Made by a program: the position numbers and the translations under genes. A DNA stretch of 64,000 bases from Mesostigma viride (lineage: Eukaryota > Streptophyta > Mesostigmatophyceae > Mesostigmatales > Mesostigmataceae), in contig RPFO01000164.1 in NCBI GenBank assembly GCA_009746045.1, positions 4,132,765 through 4,196,764 on the forward strand, written 5' to 3'. The notes beneath the pieces are model-generated. The model was not told the origin of the DNA, did not search any database, and saw only the letters and a program-made list of their open reading frames with translations. This document shows positions 1 through 10,647 of this stretch, piece by piece. The first letter of the stretch is position 1, and each line of letters starts with the position of its first letter.

Positions 1-632
1 CGTCATCATCCCGGGAACCCAACAATACTCAATTCCCCGTTGCCGGATCAGTACCATAACGCCCAATTAAGCAAAGAAAACCGAACTGCTGGCAACCCGA
101 TAGATATAGACCCACATGCGTGACTGAATGTGGCAACAACCAGGCACAAAATCTCAGAGCTACGAAGTAATTATACCCATATATCTGGCTTTTCAATACC
201 AGAGCAGCCCTCCAACACTTGGCCGTCACACAATAGTGTAGGTGAGAAATTGACGAGAAAACGGTTCTACAAGGATTGAGAATGGACACATGCTTTCCTA
301 TTCACATTGCATTTACTACGTTCGGCAATTTTCCTGTCAACTTCACGGCCATCTCCTCCATGCATCCGTGAGCGACGCCCCCGAAATTATTATGCCACAG
401 AAAGGTGCTGCGGTCCCGTCACGCAGTCTCGCAGATGCCGCACATTCGCGGTACGGCGGCCTCGGCAGCAAACCTCGATTGCTCACCTGTCATGCAGTCA
501 CTCGATGCCAACTAGGATAAAAGTGCCGCCTCAGTTCACAGACTCCAAGTTAAGTACGTTGTACGTAGTAGCGCACTTGCAGTTCCAATGCAACTTCGCA
601 ATAATGCTACTTTCTGTAACGCACACACCAGC
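1..632. other. No recognisable gene
   Basis: Mixed-composition sequence. An overlapping open frame on the plus strand (307-828) is rich in Ser, Arg and Pro and has no domain signature. Nothing else is supported, except that it could hold later exons of the minus-strand candidate at 633-875. Confidence 0.5.
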
Positions 633-875
633 TCACACACCTGGGTTTTTGTTTACTGCACTGAAGGCAAACGCAAATTCCTCCAACCCAATACCCAGGT
701 CCGCCATACCGACACCAAAAAGAGGTTCTCGCAAAGCCATTCCGACGCAATTTAAGTGGTCAGCTCGCTTAGGGGCACAGTATTTGTACAGCACGGCATC
801 TTCCAGTGTATTGCCTAGGTGCAATTGAACTTTTGGTGGACGGCCTATTGAGCAGCGCAAACAGGTCAATCGCAT
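633..875 (-). CDS. Possible first exon of a divergent gene, function unknown
   Basis: An ATG-initiated open frame of 80 codons on the minus strand has ordinary protein composition (for example LEDAVLYKYCAPKRADHLNC and GVGMADLGIGLEEFAFAF) and ends at a plausible splice donor, CCCAG followed by GTGTGTG, near position 640. Its ATG lies 113 bases from the EMC4 ATG on the opposite strand, so the two could share a bidirectional promoter. I found no convincing second exon in the 630 bases left in the window and recognise no family. It may be a chance open frame. Confidence 0.3.
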   Translation of the reverse strand: MRLTCLRCSIGRPPKVQLHLGNTLEDAVLYKYCAPKRADHLNCVGMALREPLFGVGMADLGIGLEEFAFAFSAVNKNPGV

Positions 876-988
876 TCTAGGTCGGCTGCCACTGTGACTT
901 TCAGCTGAGAAGGGATTTCTTAAGAATATGGGGCTAAAAATTCACATTAATTAGAGTAGCTTAAGACAATTTTTTTCAGTAAAGCACT

Positions 989-2096
989 ATGGCAGCTAGC
1001 CACGCTACGCGCAAGTGGGCGGTGGATTTTGGGGAAGGCGCAAGCACTTCTCGGATACCAGATCCTCCCGGCTTCGCCAAGGCCGTGCTCGAGCAGGATG
1101 AAACCACGCGCAGCAGTAGGATGAAGGATACGGCCGCCTTGCAGGCCAAGAAAGAGCAGGTAAGCGCCCATTGATGCTGGTCGGGCATTTATCTCCGCAC
1201 ACTCTTCGGGATGAAGCGGGGTGGCGAGTTCTTGCCGCTCCTGGCTTGACAGCTGCTACGTGTTGTCCGTCCAGGAAATTTCATAGCAGCCGTTTTTGCT
1301 AGACGGATGCTTTGGGCGGTGTTCAAGGTGACATAGTTATTCGGGGCCTTGCTCATCATTGTATACTGGGACATGCAGCTAACTGCACGTGTCAACTCTG
1401 TTTTTGTGACTTTCCTGTGTGGTCTGTAAGAAGTTAATACAGGTCTTTCCGCGTTACTCTGGTTCTTGTCATCCAAGAGTTGTATAGTGGTGCCAGAGCG
1501 TGCACAGAAGGCTAATGGCAGACAATAAGAGCGATTCAGGTGCATGCTCAGGGAGTATTTGCTGCGTTGGTTCCCACTTGGCTAGCACTGCTCCTTCGTC
1601 TACTAAAACATCAACTCCCTTGTAACGCCCCTGTTGCGCTTTTCCTTCTCTCTCCCACGTTCGCCTCCCTGGTTCCTGCCCTCCTCTGTGACTCTGTTTC
1701 CATCCCCCCCCCCCCCCCCGCACAAATGCCCGGGTGGATTCTGGATTGCGCCAGAAAATGTGGGAGTTTGCTCGCAAGCCCTTCTCCCAGATCCTCATGA
1801 TGTGCTTCATGTCCTGGATGGCCGGCGGCGGCGTCCAGATCTTCTCCATCATGATCGTGGCGGGAGGCATCTGGAGCCCCGTCAAGGCCATCCAAGGTGT
1901 CAACCGCGAATTCAAGCGCTTTGAGGATGGGAAGCTCGACACGTTCGCCCCCAAGTTGCTCTACTGCGCCATCAACGCGGCCGGGTTTGCCTTCTTCGTC
2001 TACAAGCTCAACAGCATGGGCTTGCTGCCCACAAGCCGCGCCGACTGGGTGTTTGAGGACGTGCCGCCGGCGGTCGAGCTCTCGGTGGGGGGATGA
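989..2096 (+). CDS. EMC4: ER membrane protein complex subunit 4 (EMC4/TMEM85), 2 exons
   Basis: Exons are 989-1159 and 1755-2096, joined in phase 0 across a GTAAGC...CCAG intron to give 170 residues, the usual EMC4 size. The N-terminal part has the family pattern RKWAVDF, then SSR-like IPDPPGF, then a charged AKKEQ-KMWE junction. The second exon carries two membrane segments, about residues 70-98 and 125-141, followed by the conserved SMGLLPTSRADWVFE and a Gly-rich end. EMC4 is a subunit of the ER membrane complex, which inserts tail-anchored and multipass proteins. The start is the first ATG and leaves the expected cytosolic N-terminus. The intron holds a run of C just before the acceptor. 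Recognition is by family motifs from memory; no search was run. Confidence 0.9.
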
Positions 2097-2945
2097 TGTC
2101 ACTCCGGCCTGTCATGATGATGTCACTCTAGCCTGTCACGATGACGTCGTACTGGGTTCAACCATGGGTCGCTCCCACGGGCCTTGGCCTACTACGATCA
2201 GATATGAGGATGTGCCGTGCTCAGGCATGGCATGGCAGGGCAGCGCGTTCATGAAGTTGGGCCGAAATTGCGCATGGCCACCTGTGGGACTACTCTTAGC
2301 ACATGGCGCGAAGCCATGGAGCCTGTTATGATGACTGAACGCAGTGGTGTCCTGTCCTTGGTTGAGGGAGGGAAGCTGGGCCGAGGCACACTGCTGGAGC
2401 TGCCTACTTCCTGTCGAAGCACATGCTTGGCTGGTAGCTTACTTGGTATCCTGCGCTGTTTGAAGTGAGACAATCGATTGGATGTGTACTTGTGCTTGGC
2501 CATGTGGGTATCGCACGTCTTATCGCATGTCCCCTTGATTCTATGGAATGCCGACTCAGGAGGAGGATAAGCATACACTTAAGAATGGCCAGTTTAGGCC
2601 TCAATACGGGTATGCTACACAGCATCGCCCGGGTGCAGCCCCGCGGAAGGGTCCTGCGGCAATTCAGCTGCCGAATAGTAAGAGGAGAGGAAGCGCGTGG
2701 CGGGTGATCCATAGGTACTGCGTATGGCTTGGTATCATTCGGGCAAAAGTTGTCACATCACTCTGATGGCTAGCCTGGCAGTAGTTGCGATCAAACTACC
2801 GGGAGAAGCGGCTAGTGAATGGTTGTGTGGACATGGAATGGCTAGCTTCTTGCGGTCAGGAGGACTGCATGATTACACATAAGCCTTGAGAAAATGACAG
2901 TATATTAAGTGAGACAACTATTCCTGGTTGCATGGCAACTATTCC
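2097..2945. other. EMC4 downstream region, no gene seen
   Basis: Presumed 3' UTR and intergenic DNA. Near 2096-2155 a short GATGATGTCACTC-like phrase is repeated three times. Open frames here are short and lack domain features. Confidence 0.5.
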
Positions 2946-3687
2946 AGTCGGGGTAAAATTGGCTCTTTTTTAGCAAATTTAGCAAATTAGCAAATTAGCG
3001 GAAGGCGGGGGCCGAGATTAATTAAGAGGTACCTTGAAATTAAATAAGACGCACACCTCTATCGAGATATATGTTCGGAGGCGAATTTCTATTGGCGTTA
3101 ATTTGTAGTATTGTACGAAAACATGTCAAGGGTGACGGAAAGAAGGACTTATGTTCCAATTCAATTCAATGCACGACGGTATTGGACGGAGTTCCCGGTC
3201 TGGCAAGCGGATTTTGGATCTCACGTTCAGAAAAGGGCTTGGGTACACGACGCGGCGCGACGTACGTTGTAAAATGGCTCGCAGAAAAGGAACCGTGGCG
3301 ACTATTTGGCGCCGCGTCGGTCTTGACGTTGTTTGCTCCGTTGGATCTGCATCTACGGCGTTCGTGGGTTGTTTCGAAACCCGGTCGATGAGATTTTACG
3401 GAGAAGTAGGGTATATAAGTGATCTTTATTGTTTTCTTGATATAAGTGATCCTTTTTTGACCAAGCGGTGAACTGAATGTAGAAGTCGGAATGAATTATA
3501 CGGTCTGACACGTTGTCGTACTATACTACAACTTAACGCCAATAGAAATTCGCCTCCAAAAATATATCTGGATAGAGGCATGCCTCTTATTTAATTTCAA
3601 GGTACCTCTTATTTAATCTCGGGCGGCGCCCTCCGGGAGTCGGGGTAAAATTGGTTAATTTGTAAACTGGGGACAACCTAGTCAGTA
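2946..3687 (+). mobile_element. Foldback-type repeat R1, copy 1
   Basis: The unit begins AGTCGGGGTAAAATTGG and ends AACCTAGTCAGTA, judged by comparison with an inverted copy at 50819-51560. Inside it are two arms of roughly 100 bases in inverse orientation: about 3017-3120 and about 3525-3625, each containing GGTACCT, AACGCCAATAGAAATTCGC and TTATTTAATTTCAAGG. Between the arms lie two overlapping 106-codon open frames (3071-3391 and 3151-3471). The same two proteins are encoded without change in the inverted copy, so the copies are recent or under constraint. No transposase or RT motif is visible, so it is probably non-autonomous. The GTCGGGGTAAAATTGG phrase also recurs near 3638 as a direct repeat. 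Confidence 0.7.
3151..3471 (+). other. Open frame inside R1, 106 codons, unknown
   Basis: A basic 106-residue frame beginning MFQFNSMHDGIGRSSRSG and ending DPFLTKR, overlapped in another frame by 3071-3391. It is present unchanged in the inverted R1 copy (51035-51355, minus). No domain is recognised. It may be only a by-product of the near-identity of the two copies. Confidence 0.3.
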
Positions 3688-3885
3688 TCAAATTTCCAGT
3701 CATGCTACGTGTTCAGTCCTTGCCTGTTTAACTTGCAGCTCGTTGGCAAATATATATTAAGTCACCCGCCGTGGGAAGAACGCCCGGCTTGACCGCTAAA
3801 ACTAGGCAATACCCGCTACGTGGCATGTTATTGATGTTATTTAATATGGCATTACATAGATACAATCGACCGGTAGGATTGTTTG

Positions 3886-5216
3886 TCCATCCATCCATCC
3901 ATCCAGTCATCCACCCACCCACCGGCCCACCCACCCACCCGTCCGTCCGTCCGTCCATATCCATCCATCCATCCATCCATCCATCCATCCATCCATCCAT
4001 CCATCCATCCATCCATCCATCCATCCATCCATCCATCCATCCATCCATCCCTCCCTCCCTCCCTCCCCCTCCCTCCTCCCTCCCTCCCTCCCTCCCTCCC
4101 TCCCTCCCTCCCTCCCTCCCTCCCTCCCTCCCTCCCTCCCTCCCTCCCTCCCTCCTCCCTCCCTCCCTCCCTCCCTCCCTCCCTCCCTCCCTCCCTCCCT
4201 CCCTCCCTCCCTCCCTCCCTCCCTCCCTCCCTCCCTCCCTCCCTCCTCCCTCCCTCCCTCCCTCCCTCCCTCCCTCCCTCCCTCCCTCCCTCCCTCCCCC
4301 CTCCCTCCCTCCCTCCCTCCCTCCCTCCCTCCCTCCCTCCCTCCCTCCCTCCCTCCCTCCCTCCCTCCTCCCTCCCTCCCTCCCTCCCTCCCTCCCTCCC
4401 TCCCTCCCTCCCTCCCTCCCTCCTCCCTCCCTCCCTCCCTCCCTCCCTCCCTCCCTCCCTCCCTCCCTCCTCCTCCCTCCCTCCCTCCCTCCCTCCTCCC
4501 TCCCTCCCTCCTCCCTCCCTCCCTCCCTCCCTCCCTCCCTCCCTCCCTCTCCCCCTCCTCCCCCCCCTCCCTCCCTCCCTCCCTCCCTCCCTCCCTCCCT
4601 CCCTCCCTCCCTCCCTCCCTCCCTCCCTCCCTCCCTCCCTCCCTCCTCCATCCGTCCGTCCGTCCATCCATCCATCCATCCATCCATCCATCCATCCATC
4701 CATCCATCCATCCATCCATCCATCCATCCATCCATCCATCCATCCATCCATCCATCCATCCATCCATCCATCCATCCATCCATCCATCCATCCATCCATC
4801 CATCCATCCATCCATCCATCCATCCATCCATCCATCCATCCATCCATCTCATCCATCCATCCATCTCATCCATCCATCCATCTCATCCATCCATCCATCT
4901 CATCCATCCATCCATCCATGCATCTCATCCATCCATCCATCCATCCATCCATCCATCCATCCATCCATCCATCCATCCATCCATCCATCCATCCATCCAT
5001 CCATCCATCCATCCATCCATCCATCCATCCATCCATCCATCCATCCATCCATCCATCCATCCATCCATCCATCCATCCATCCATCCATCCATCCATCCAT
5101 CCATCCATCCATCCATCCATCCATCCATCCATCCATCCATCCATCCATCCATCCATCCATCCATCCATCCATCCATCCATCCATCCATCCATCCATCCAT
5201 CCATCCATCCATCCAT
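3886..5216. repeat. Long (CCAT)n / (CCCT)n tetranucleotide tract
   Basis: About 1.33 kb of tetranucleotide repeat. A CCAT block comes first (with CCGT and CCAC variants), then a CCCT block from about 4048 to 4648, then CCAT again to 5216 with scattered CTCATCC interruptions near 4847-4930. All six frames are largely open, giving long MDGW, REGG, PPSL and HPSI proteins that are repeat artefacts. The tract resumes at 6835-6879 on the far side of an RT-element insertion. Confidence 0.97.
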
Positions 5217-6834
5217 TAAATTAAATTAAATTAAATTATAACATGCCTCCGTTGGGAGATCATGTAGCACATATTCCTTGATGGTTGGGTGGGATGGAAG
5301 GAGCCGCGTATAATCGAACTAACCTAACTCGAATCTAGTCTAGAAAAATCCTAACTACACTACTCATCAAAACGCCTCCTCCGCTTGGGGGGAGGTGGTT
5401 TGCCCACAGGGTCGGGCGTGTGAGCCTTGACAATCCTCTTCCACCCCATCTTGTTCTGCATGGCAGTCCAAAGAAGGGCCGGAGAGATCGAGTGGATGCG
5501 GTATTCAAACTGGGCTGGGACCAGTACTTAGGTCATCGATCCAGCAACATCTGTACGTAGTTCGTGACATGTTTCCCTACCTTTTTGGGAATGTCCTTCG
5601 GGCCAGGCCAGGTCAGAATGTGCCGTCCTGGCTGGCCAAGCCGCTGGGGGCCGGCCAGACCAAGGGCGGTGTCGACCTGGCTGGTGCGAGCAAGGTGTCC
5701 TACAAATGCTATCCTACGCTGTCTAATCTCGTCCGAAATACGGGGCATGCCCTGATACAAAGACTCTGATCGATGACGGGCGCTTGGAAAACCCTACGTT
5801 GAGGACCTGTCGGAGCATCCTGTAAACTGTGCCGGCTAGCCTAGATGCCAGCGTGGGTGTGATGATTGTCCACGCCTCGGCGCCATACGTGAGCACTGTA
5901 AGGACGAGGACCTTGAAGAGCATGCGCTTGCGGTGGTCGCCCAGGCCCTTGGAGCGCCAGTAGGTGTTGAGCGAACGAAGCCGAGCCCAGGCCAGGCCGA
6001 TGCGGGTGTCCACATCGTCGGCGGTGTCAGGGAGCCAGCTCCCTAACAGCTTGAAGCGATCGCGGAACGGGGCCGTCGTCCCATCGAGCAGGCGCGGCAG
6101 CGGCGGTGTACTGGAGGTCCCAATCACCATCGCCTCAGTTTTTACACTAATCTCCAACCCCACCGCCCTCGCCTCCAGGCCCAGACAGTCCAGCCAGGTC
6201 TGAATGTGCTCGGGGCGCGCGATGAGGGTGGTGTCATCCGTGCATGCGTATAAATCAGGTCGGCCAGGCGGTAACCAGGTCGAACCCCGCCATGTTCTTT
6301 CTCGTTAAGGATGTCCAAGCCTGGCTCGAGCAGTAAAGCGCGCACGTGCTCGGCGCATGACGTGATCCACGACAATAATGAACAGGTATGGGGACAGGAC
6401 GTACACAACCTTGCCACACCCCGTGGTGAAGGGGGAATGGTGGGGTGGTGCCTTCCGCAGTCCGCACTACTGCCTGTGAGCCCTCATACAGTCGGCGAAT
6501 GGCAGCAATAAACGCAGGTGGCAAGTGCTCGATCCAGAGCTAGGATGGCCCAAAGAGCCTCCCAGAGGACCGTGTCAAAGGCCTTGATATAGTCAACAAA
6601 AATGAAGACCAGCGGCAAACTGTATGCAGGGGGAAGGCGACGCACCTCCTCCATCAACCGGCGCGCGACAAACACAGCCATATATGACAGTATTACGACC
6701 ACGACGGAAACCCATCTGAGACTCACCCAGGTGGGGGTCCAGCGCGGCGCGGAGCCTGTGCAGCATCATGCGCATGAAGACCTTCAGCGCGGCGCTCTGG
6801 AGGCAGACACCCCTGTAGTTACCGGGGTCAGCAG
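5217..6834 (-). pseudogene. Non-LTR retrotransposon RT, copy 1 (5'-truncated, broken)
   Basis: Read on the minus strand this matches the C-terminal two thirds of the RT protein seen at 8398-10478. It starts at the [15 protein letters not shown] block and passes through FVDYIKAFDTV, GVWQGC, a GSWLPDTADDVDTRIGLAWA block, LTYGAEAWT and RRIAFVGHLARTSQ. Several frameshifts, deletions and insertions break the frame, including changes around the catalytic YADD region, so it is not functional. Its 3' end carries the bulged hairpin at 5241-5265 and a (TTAAA)n tail at 5217-5238. Both sides abut the same (CCAT)n repeat, so the element landed inside that microsatellite. Confidence 0.88.
5241..5265 (-). 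other. 3'-terminal hairpin of RT copy 1
   Basis: On the minus strand the arm ACATG-a-TCTCC, a CAAC loop and the arm GGAGGCATGT pair with one G-T wobble and a single bulged base. It lies immediately before the (TTTAA)n tail. Confidence 0.75.
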
Positions 6835-6879
6835 CATCCATCCATCCATCCATCCATCCATCCATCCATCCATCCATCG
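6835..6879. repeat. (CCAT)n, right-hand remnant
   Basis: Eleven CCAT units directly joined to the 5'-truncated end of RT copy 1. This continues the tract that ends at 5216. Confidence 0.9.
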
Positions 6880-6895
6880 GGGTTAATTAATGCTC

Positions 6896-6918
6896 CGTGA
6901 CTTTCCAACGGGAGCACG
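6896..6918 (+). other. Retroelement 3' hairpin, CGTG type
   Basis: CGTG, bulged A, CTTTC, CAAC loop, GGGAG, CACG; two wobble pairs. Followed by TCTAATCAATTAATG and more TTAAT. Confidence 0.6.
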
Positions 6919-6984
6919 AGTCTAATCAATTAATGAATTAATTAAAAGCCATATGAACCTTCTCAGGGATATTATGTGCTACGT

Positions 6985-7009
6985 ACATGTACTCCCAACG
7001 GAGTTATGT
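6985..7009 (+). other. Retroelement 3' hairpin, CATA type
   Basis: ACATG, bulged T, ACTCC, CAAC loop, GGAGT, TATGT, followed by ACTAATTAATTAATTAATT. The preceding TTATGTGCTAC matches the other copies. Confidence 0.7.
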
Positions 7010-7281
7010 TACTAATTAATTAATTAATTGCTGCCCGATGTGGTGAGGCACAGGCGATGTTGGAGTACGGGTCGATCAGGAGTTGGATTTTTCAGCGCCC
7101 ATGGTGCCCGGCCGGGGGTCTCCTATCCAACAGGGTCTAAAGCCCCATTGCCCATGCAGCTCACTCCAAATAAAAAAGTGTAAGGTGAAAATGGGTAGGC
7201 AGTGAAAAAATAGACAGGATGAACAAACATAACAGTGAGAGGAATAAAGAGGCGGCACAATTAATTAATTAAGTATAGACG

Positions 7282-7304
7282 CGTGCTCCCGTTGGGGAGT
7301 CACG
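7282..7304 (-). other. Retroelement 3' hairpin, CGTG type
   Basis: On the minus strand: CGTG, bulged A, CTCCC, CAAC loop, GGGAG, CACG, fully paired. The AATTAATTAA tail lies at 7259-7272. Confidence 0.7.
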
Positions 7305-7354
7305 GAGCATTAACCCCGATGGATGGACAATATTAGTATGCTCACGCGGGTCTT

Positions 7355-7540
7355 ATTGCACCCACAGAATTTGCCGGATCATCCATCGTGGACATCCGAT
7401 TGCTGCTGTGGCATGCCTCTGGCGTGAAGGAGAAAGGGGGCCGGTCTCTGCCCTTTCTTCCTGTTGTGCACATACAGGGATTAAATTAAGCACTCCAGTG
7501 CTCCGTGACTCCCCAAAGGGAGCACGTGTCTAATTAAATA
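7355..7540 (+). mobile_element. SINE-like element, copy 1
   Basis: Shares blocks in the same order with the element at 48199-48399 read on the minus strand: TTGCACCCACAG near its start, a G-rich then pyrimidine-rich middle, TGTGCA...CAGGGAT, and the terminal hairpin at 7504-7526 (CGTG, bulged A, CTCCC, CAAA loop, GGGAG, CACG). It ends in TCTAATTAAATA. No open frame and no clear Pol III boxes are visible, so it may be a truncated LINE relative rather than a true SINE. Confidence 0.5.
7504..7526 (+). other. Retroelement 3' hairpin, CGTG type with CAAA loop
   Basis: Perfect pairing of CGTG-CTCCC with GGGAG-CACG around one bulged A. The loop is CAAA instead of CAAC. Confidence 0.7.
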
Positions 7541-7605
7541 GTCATCCATTCATATATCCATTGCCCGGGTCCGTGATGGCTCCCCAATGGACTCTTTACC
7601 GGAGA

Positions 7606-8025
7606 ATTAATTAATTAGGAACATAACTCCGTTGGGAGTATATATGTAGCACATAGCCCTGAGAGGGGGCATATGAGCCTATAATACATTCTAAGCTACT
7701 TCCTGCAAGGGTGGGAATGTAAACAACACTTGCTCTAGGTGCACTAGCTAGGGCACGGCTGCACCACCCAGAGTCTCGGGCAACTCCCAGCTAAGGGGAG
7801 CCCGCGTCATAGGTGGGGAAGATCAGCATAGCTATACAAGCTAGAGCTTTAAGGCATGGCTTCTCAGCAGGGATCCATCCATCAGCAGGGATCCATCCAT
7901 CCACGGGAATATGTGCTACATGATCTCCCAACGGAGTCATGTTATAATTTTTAATTTAATTTTCTCAGCAGGGAGTGACTCCCGGCATGGGCACTGCATA
8001 AAAATAAAGCTGAGAATTGTGCCGG
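7606..8025 (-). mobile_element. 5'-truncated ORF1-type element (3' UTR only)
   Basis: On the minus strand this is the 3' UTR of the ORF1-type element also seen at 52519-52960 and 13727-14116. Shared phrases include GCCATGCC, CATTCCCACCCTTGCAGG, GGCTCATATG and GGGCTATGTGCTAC. It ends in the hairpin at 7621-7647 and an AATTAATTAATT tail. No coding part remains. It is split by an 89-base insertion at 7874-7962. Confidence 0.75.
7874..7962 (+). mobile_element. Very short (89 bp) RT-element 3'-end insertion with TSD
   Basis: Flanked by the 12-base duplication TCTCAGCAGGGA at 7862-7873 and 7963-7974. The insert contains a few CCAT units, then GGAATATGTGCTAC, the hairpin at 7918-7942 and a TTTAATTTAATT tail. 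It is an extreme 5'-truncated copy inserted into the truncated ORF1-type element, and it shows that the last ~70 bases are sufficient to mark an insertion. Confidence 0.8.
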
Positions 8026-8384
8026 CCAGTAATATTCAGAAATTCTGCACGAGACAAGTTGACGTACTATATGCCTCGCGTGCAGACACGTGTGTAGTAC
8101 TCCTACACACAGATCTCGAGTGATTTATCTAGTACCAAATCCGAAAGGCTTGCATCACTCCCCGGACAGGAGAACTTTTGCGGATGACTGTAGGTGTAAG
8201 TTGGCAATGCCATGGTAACCGGAGACAGCCGTCCTATAGTCAGCGAAAGTAAGTGCGAGAGGTCCCCAGTTCGATTCCGGTCGGATTCATTTGCAGATCG
8301 CGTTTTTCCGCGTTTTCCGCGGCCCGGCACTGAACGCACATGGTTTTCACCTTTGCGGCGTGCCTGATCAGAATATATGCCTGG
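8026..8384. other. Unassigned; possible tRNA-derived SINE fragment near 8210-8290
   Basis: Contains AGTTCGATTCCGG at about 8259-8271, similar to a Pol III B box (GGTTCGANTCC). No convincing A box or tRNA cloverleaf could be drawn, because the acceptor and T stems do not pair. No gene is supported. Confidence 0.25.
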
Positions 8385-10647
8385 ATGCATGCATGGCCGC
8401 CATTTTTGCGGGCTTTGCGGCCCGTGCCCCGTTGCTGGCGGCCCGGCACCTGCCGGTCATGCCCCGCCGCCGCCCCGGCCCGCTCTACCGCCAGGACCCC
8501 AAGGTCTTGGCCGCCCGGCACCGCCTCAAGCGTAACCGGGACCCGCTGCAGAAACCAGTGCTCAAGGCCGCCCTCATGGAGGCCTACGAGCACGCTCAGG
8601 ACGCGGAGGCGGCCCAGTGCATCGCGGATGCCAAGGCCTGCCAGGCTCGCAACCAGGGCAAGGACATGTGGTACCACCTCGACCGGCTCGGCGGCCGGCG
8701 GCAGCGCACCCCGGTGGAGCACACGGGGGACGGCACGGCGCCGGTCAGCCTTGACCGCTGGTTGGCCCACAATGTTTCCTTGACCGGTGGGGCTCGCGCC
8801 CCCCCCCCGCCGCTTCACCCCGAGACGGCCGCCCGCCTCGGGGTCGCCGGACCCCCGCTGCCGCCAGCGCCCCCCTCCTCGGCCGCGGACTACCAAGTCC
8901 CCGCCTTGCAGGAGGGCTGCCTTGCCACTGACGACGTCGTCCCCCCCTTCACTTTGAAGGAATTGGACGGCGCCCTTGCTCGCCTGCGGTACGATGCGGC
9001 GGTCGGTGCCGACCACCTTTCTGCTGAGCTGCTGAAGACCCCTGATCCGGCGGTTAGGGATCTTCTGCTGGCGTTCTGCAACCGTGGCCTGCTCTCTGAC
9101 GAGCCTCCGCCTGCTGAGTGGCAGACGGCCATCCGAGTCATGCTGTACAAGAAGGGCTCTGCTGCTGACCCCGGTAACTACCGGGGTGTCTGCCTCCAGA
9201 GCGCCGCGCTGAAGGTCTTCATGCGCATGATGCTGCACAGGCTCCGCGCGGCGCTGGACCCACACCTGGGTGAGTCTCAGATGGGTTTTCGTCGTGGTCG
9301 TAAGACTGTCATGGCTGTGTTTTTCGCGCGCCGATTATGGAGGAGGTGCGTCGCCTTCCCCCTGACAGTTTGCCGCTGGTCTTCATTTTTGTTGACTATA
9401 TCAAAGCCTTTGACACGGTTCTCTGGTGGGAGGCTCTTTGGGCCATCCTAGCTCTGGATCGGGTGCCACCTGCGTTTATTGCTGCCATTCGCCGACTGTA
9501 TGAGGGCTCACAGGCAGTAGTGCGGACTGCGGAAGGCACCACCCCACCATTCCCCCTCCACCACGGGGTGTGGCAAGGTTGTGTCCTGTCCCCATACCTG
9601 TTCATTATTGTCGTGGATCACGTCATGCGCCGAGCACGTGCGCGCTTTACTGCTCTTAAGGGGTTCGAGCCAGGCTTGGACATCCTTAACGTGAAAGAGC
9701 ACGGCGGGGTTAGACCTGGTTACCGCCTTGCCGACCTGATTTATGCGGATGATACCACCCTCATCGAGAGCCCCGAGCACATTCAGACCTGGCTGGACTG
9801 CCCGTGGGCCTGGAGGCGCGGGCGGTGGGGTTGGAGATTAGTGTCAAAACCGAGGCGATGGTGATTGGGGCCACCTCCAGTACACCACCGCTGCCGCGCC
9901 TGCTCGACGGGACGGAGGTCCCGTTCCGCGACCGCTTCAAGCTGTTGGGGAGCTGGCTTCCTGACACCGCCGACGATGTGGACACCCGCATCGGCCTTGC
10001 CTGGGCCAAGCTTCGTTCGCTCACACCCTACTGGCGCTCGAAGGGCCTGGGCGGGCACCGCAAGCGCATGCTCTTCAAGGTCCTCGTCCTCACGGTGCTC
10101 ACGTATGGCGCCGAGGCGTGGACCCTCCCACCCAAACTGGCAGCTAGGCTAGACGGCACGGTTTACAGGATGCTCCGACAGGTCCTTAACGTAGGTTTTT
10201 CCGAGCGTCCTTCATCAGAGTCTTTGTATCATGGCATGCCTCGTGTTTCGGACGAGATTAGGCAGCGTAGGATAGCATTTGTAGGACACCTTGCCCGCAC
10301 CAGCCAGGTCGACACCACCCTCGGTCTGGCCGGCCCCCAGCGGCTTGGCCAGCCAGGGCGGCACATTCTGACCTGGCCTGGCCCCGCGGACATTCCCAAA
10401 AGGGTAGGGAAACCTGTCACGAACTACGTTCAGATGTTGCTGGACGACCTAGTGGTCCCAGCCCAGTTTGAGCACCGCATCCACTCTCTCATCCCACGAG
10501 CCACGAGCCACGAGGTAGCCATGGCTGACGGCGGAGCTCATAACTTTCACGTTTGAGCACCGAATTTAGCCGTGAATATCACAATCGATGCGTCTTTCTA
10601 CGACGCACATGCTGATGTAATTTTCCGAAGCCATTACGCAATATACG

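Larger units (their letters stand above)
6876..7322. mobile_element. Foldback pair of retroelement 3' ends with opposed hairpins
   Basis: Two arms of about 60 bases face each other. The left arm (6876-6940) reads CGGGGTTAAT, then GCTCCGTGACT, then GGGAGCACG, then AATTAATTAA. The right arm (7259-7322) is its reverse complement. Each arm contains a hairpin (6896-6918 and 7282-7304). The interior holds a third hairpin at 6985-7009 with a TAATT tail, plus about 240 bases of unassigned sequence (7025-7260). It could be two convergent SINE-like insertions or one foldback element. Confidence 0.55.

Noticed and set aside
3728-5229. Long MDGW, REGG, HPSI and PPSL proteins
   Set aside because: Translations of (CCAT)n and (CCCT)n; all frames are open.
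8210-8290. tRNA gene at AGTTCGATTCCGG
   Set aside because: The T stem has a mismatch, no 5' acceptor partner exists and no anticodon arm forms. At most a tRNA-derived SINE remnant.
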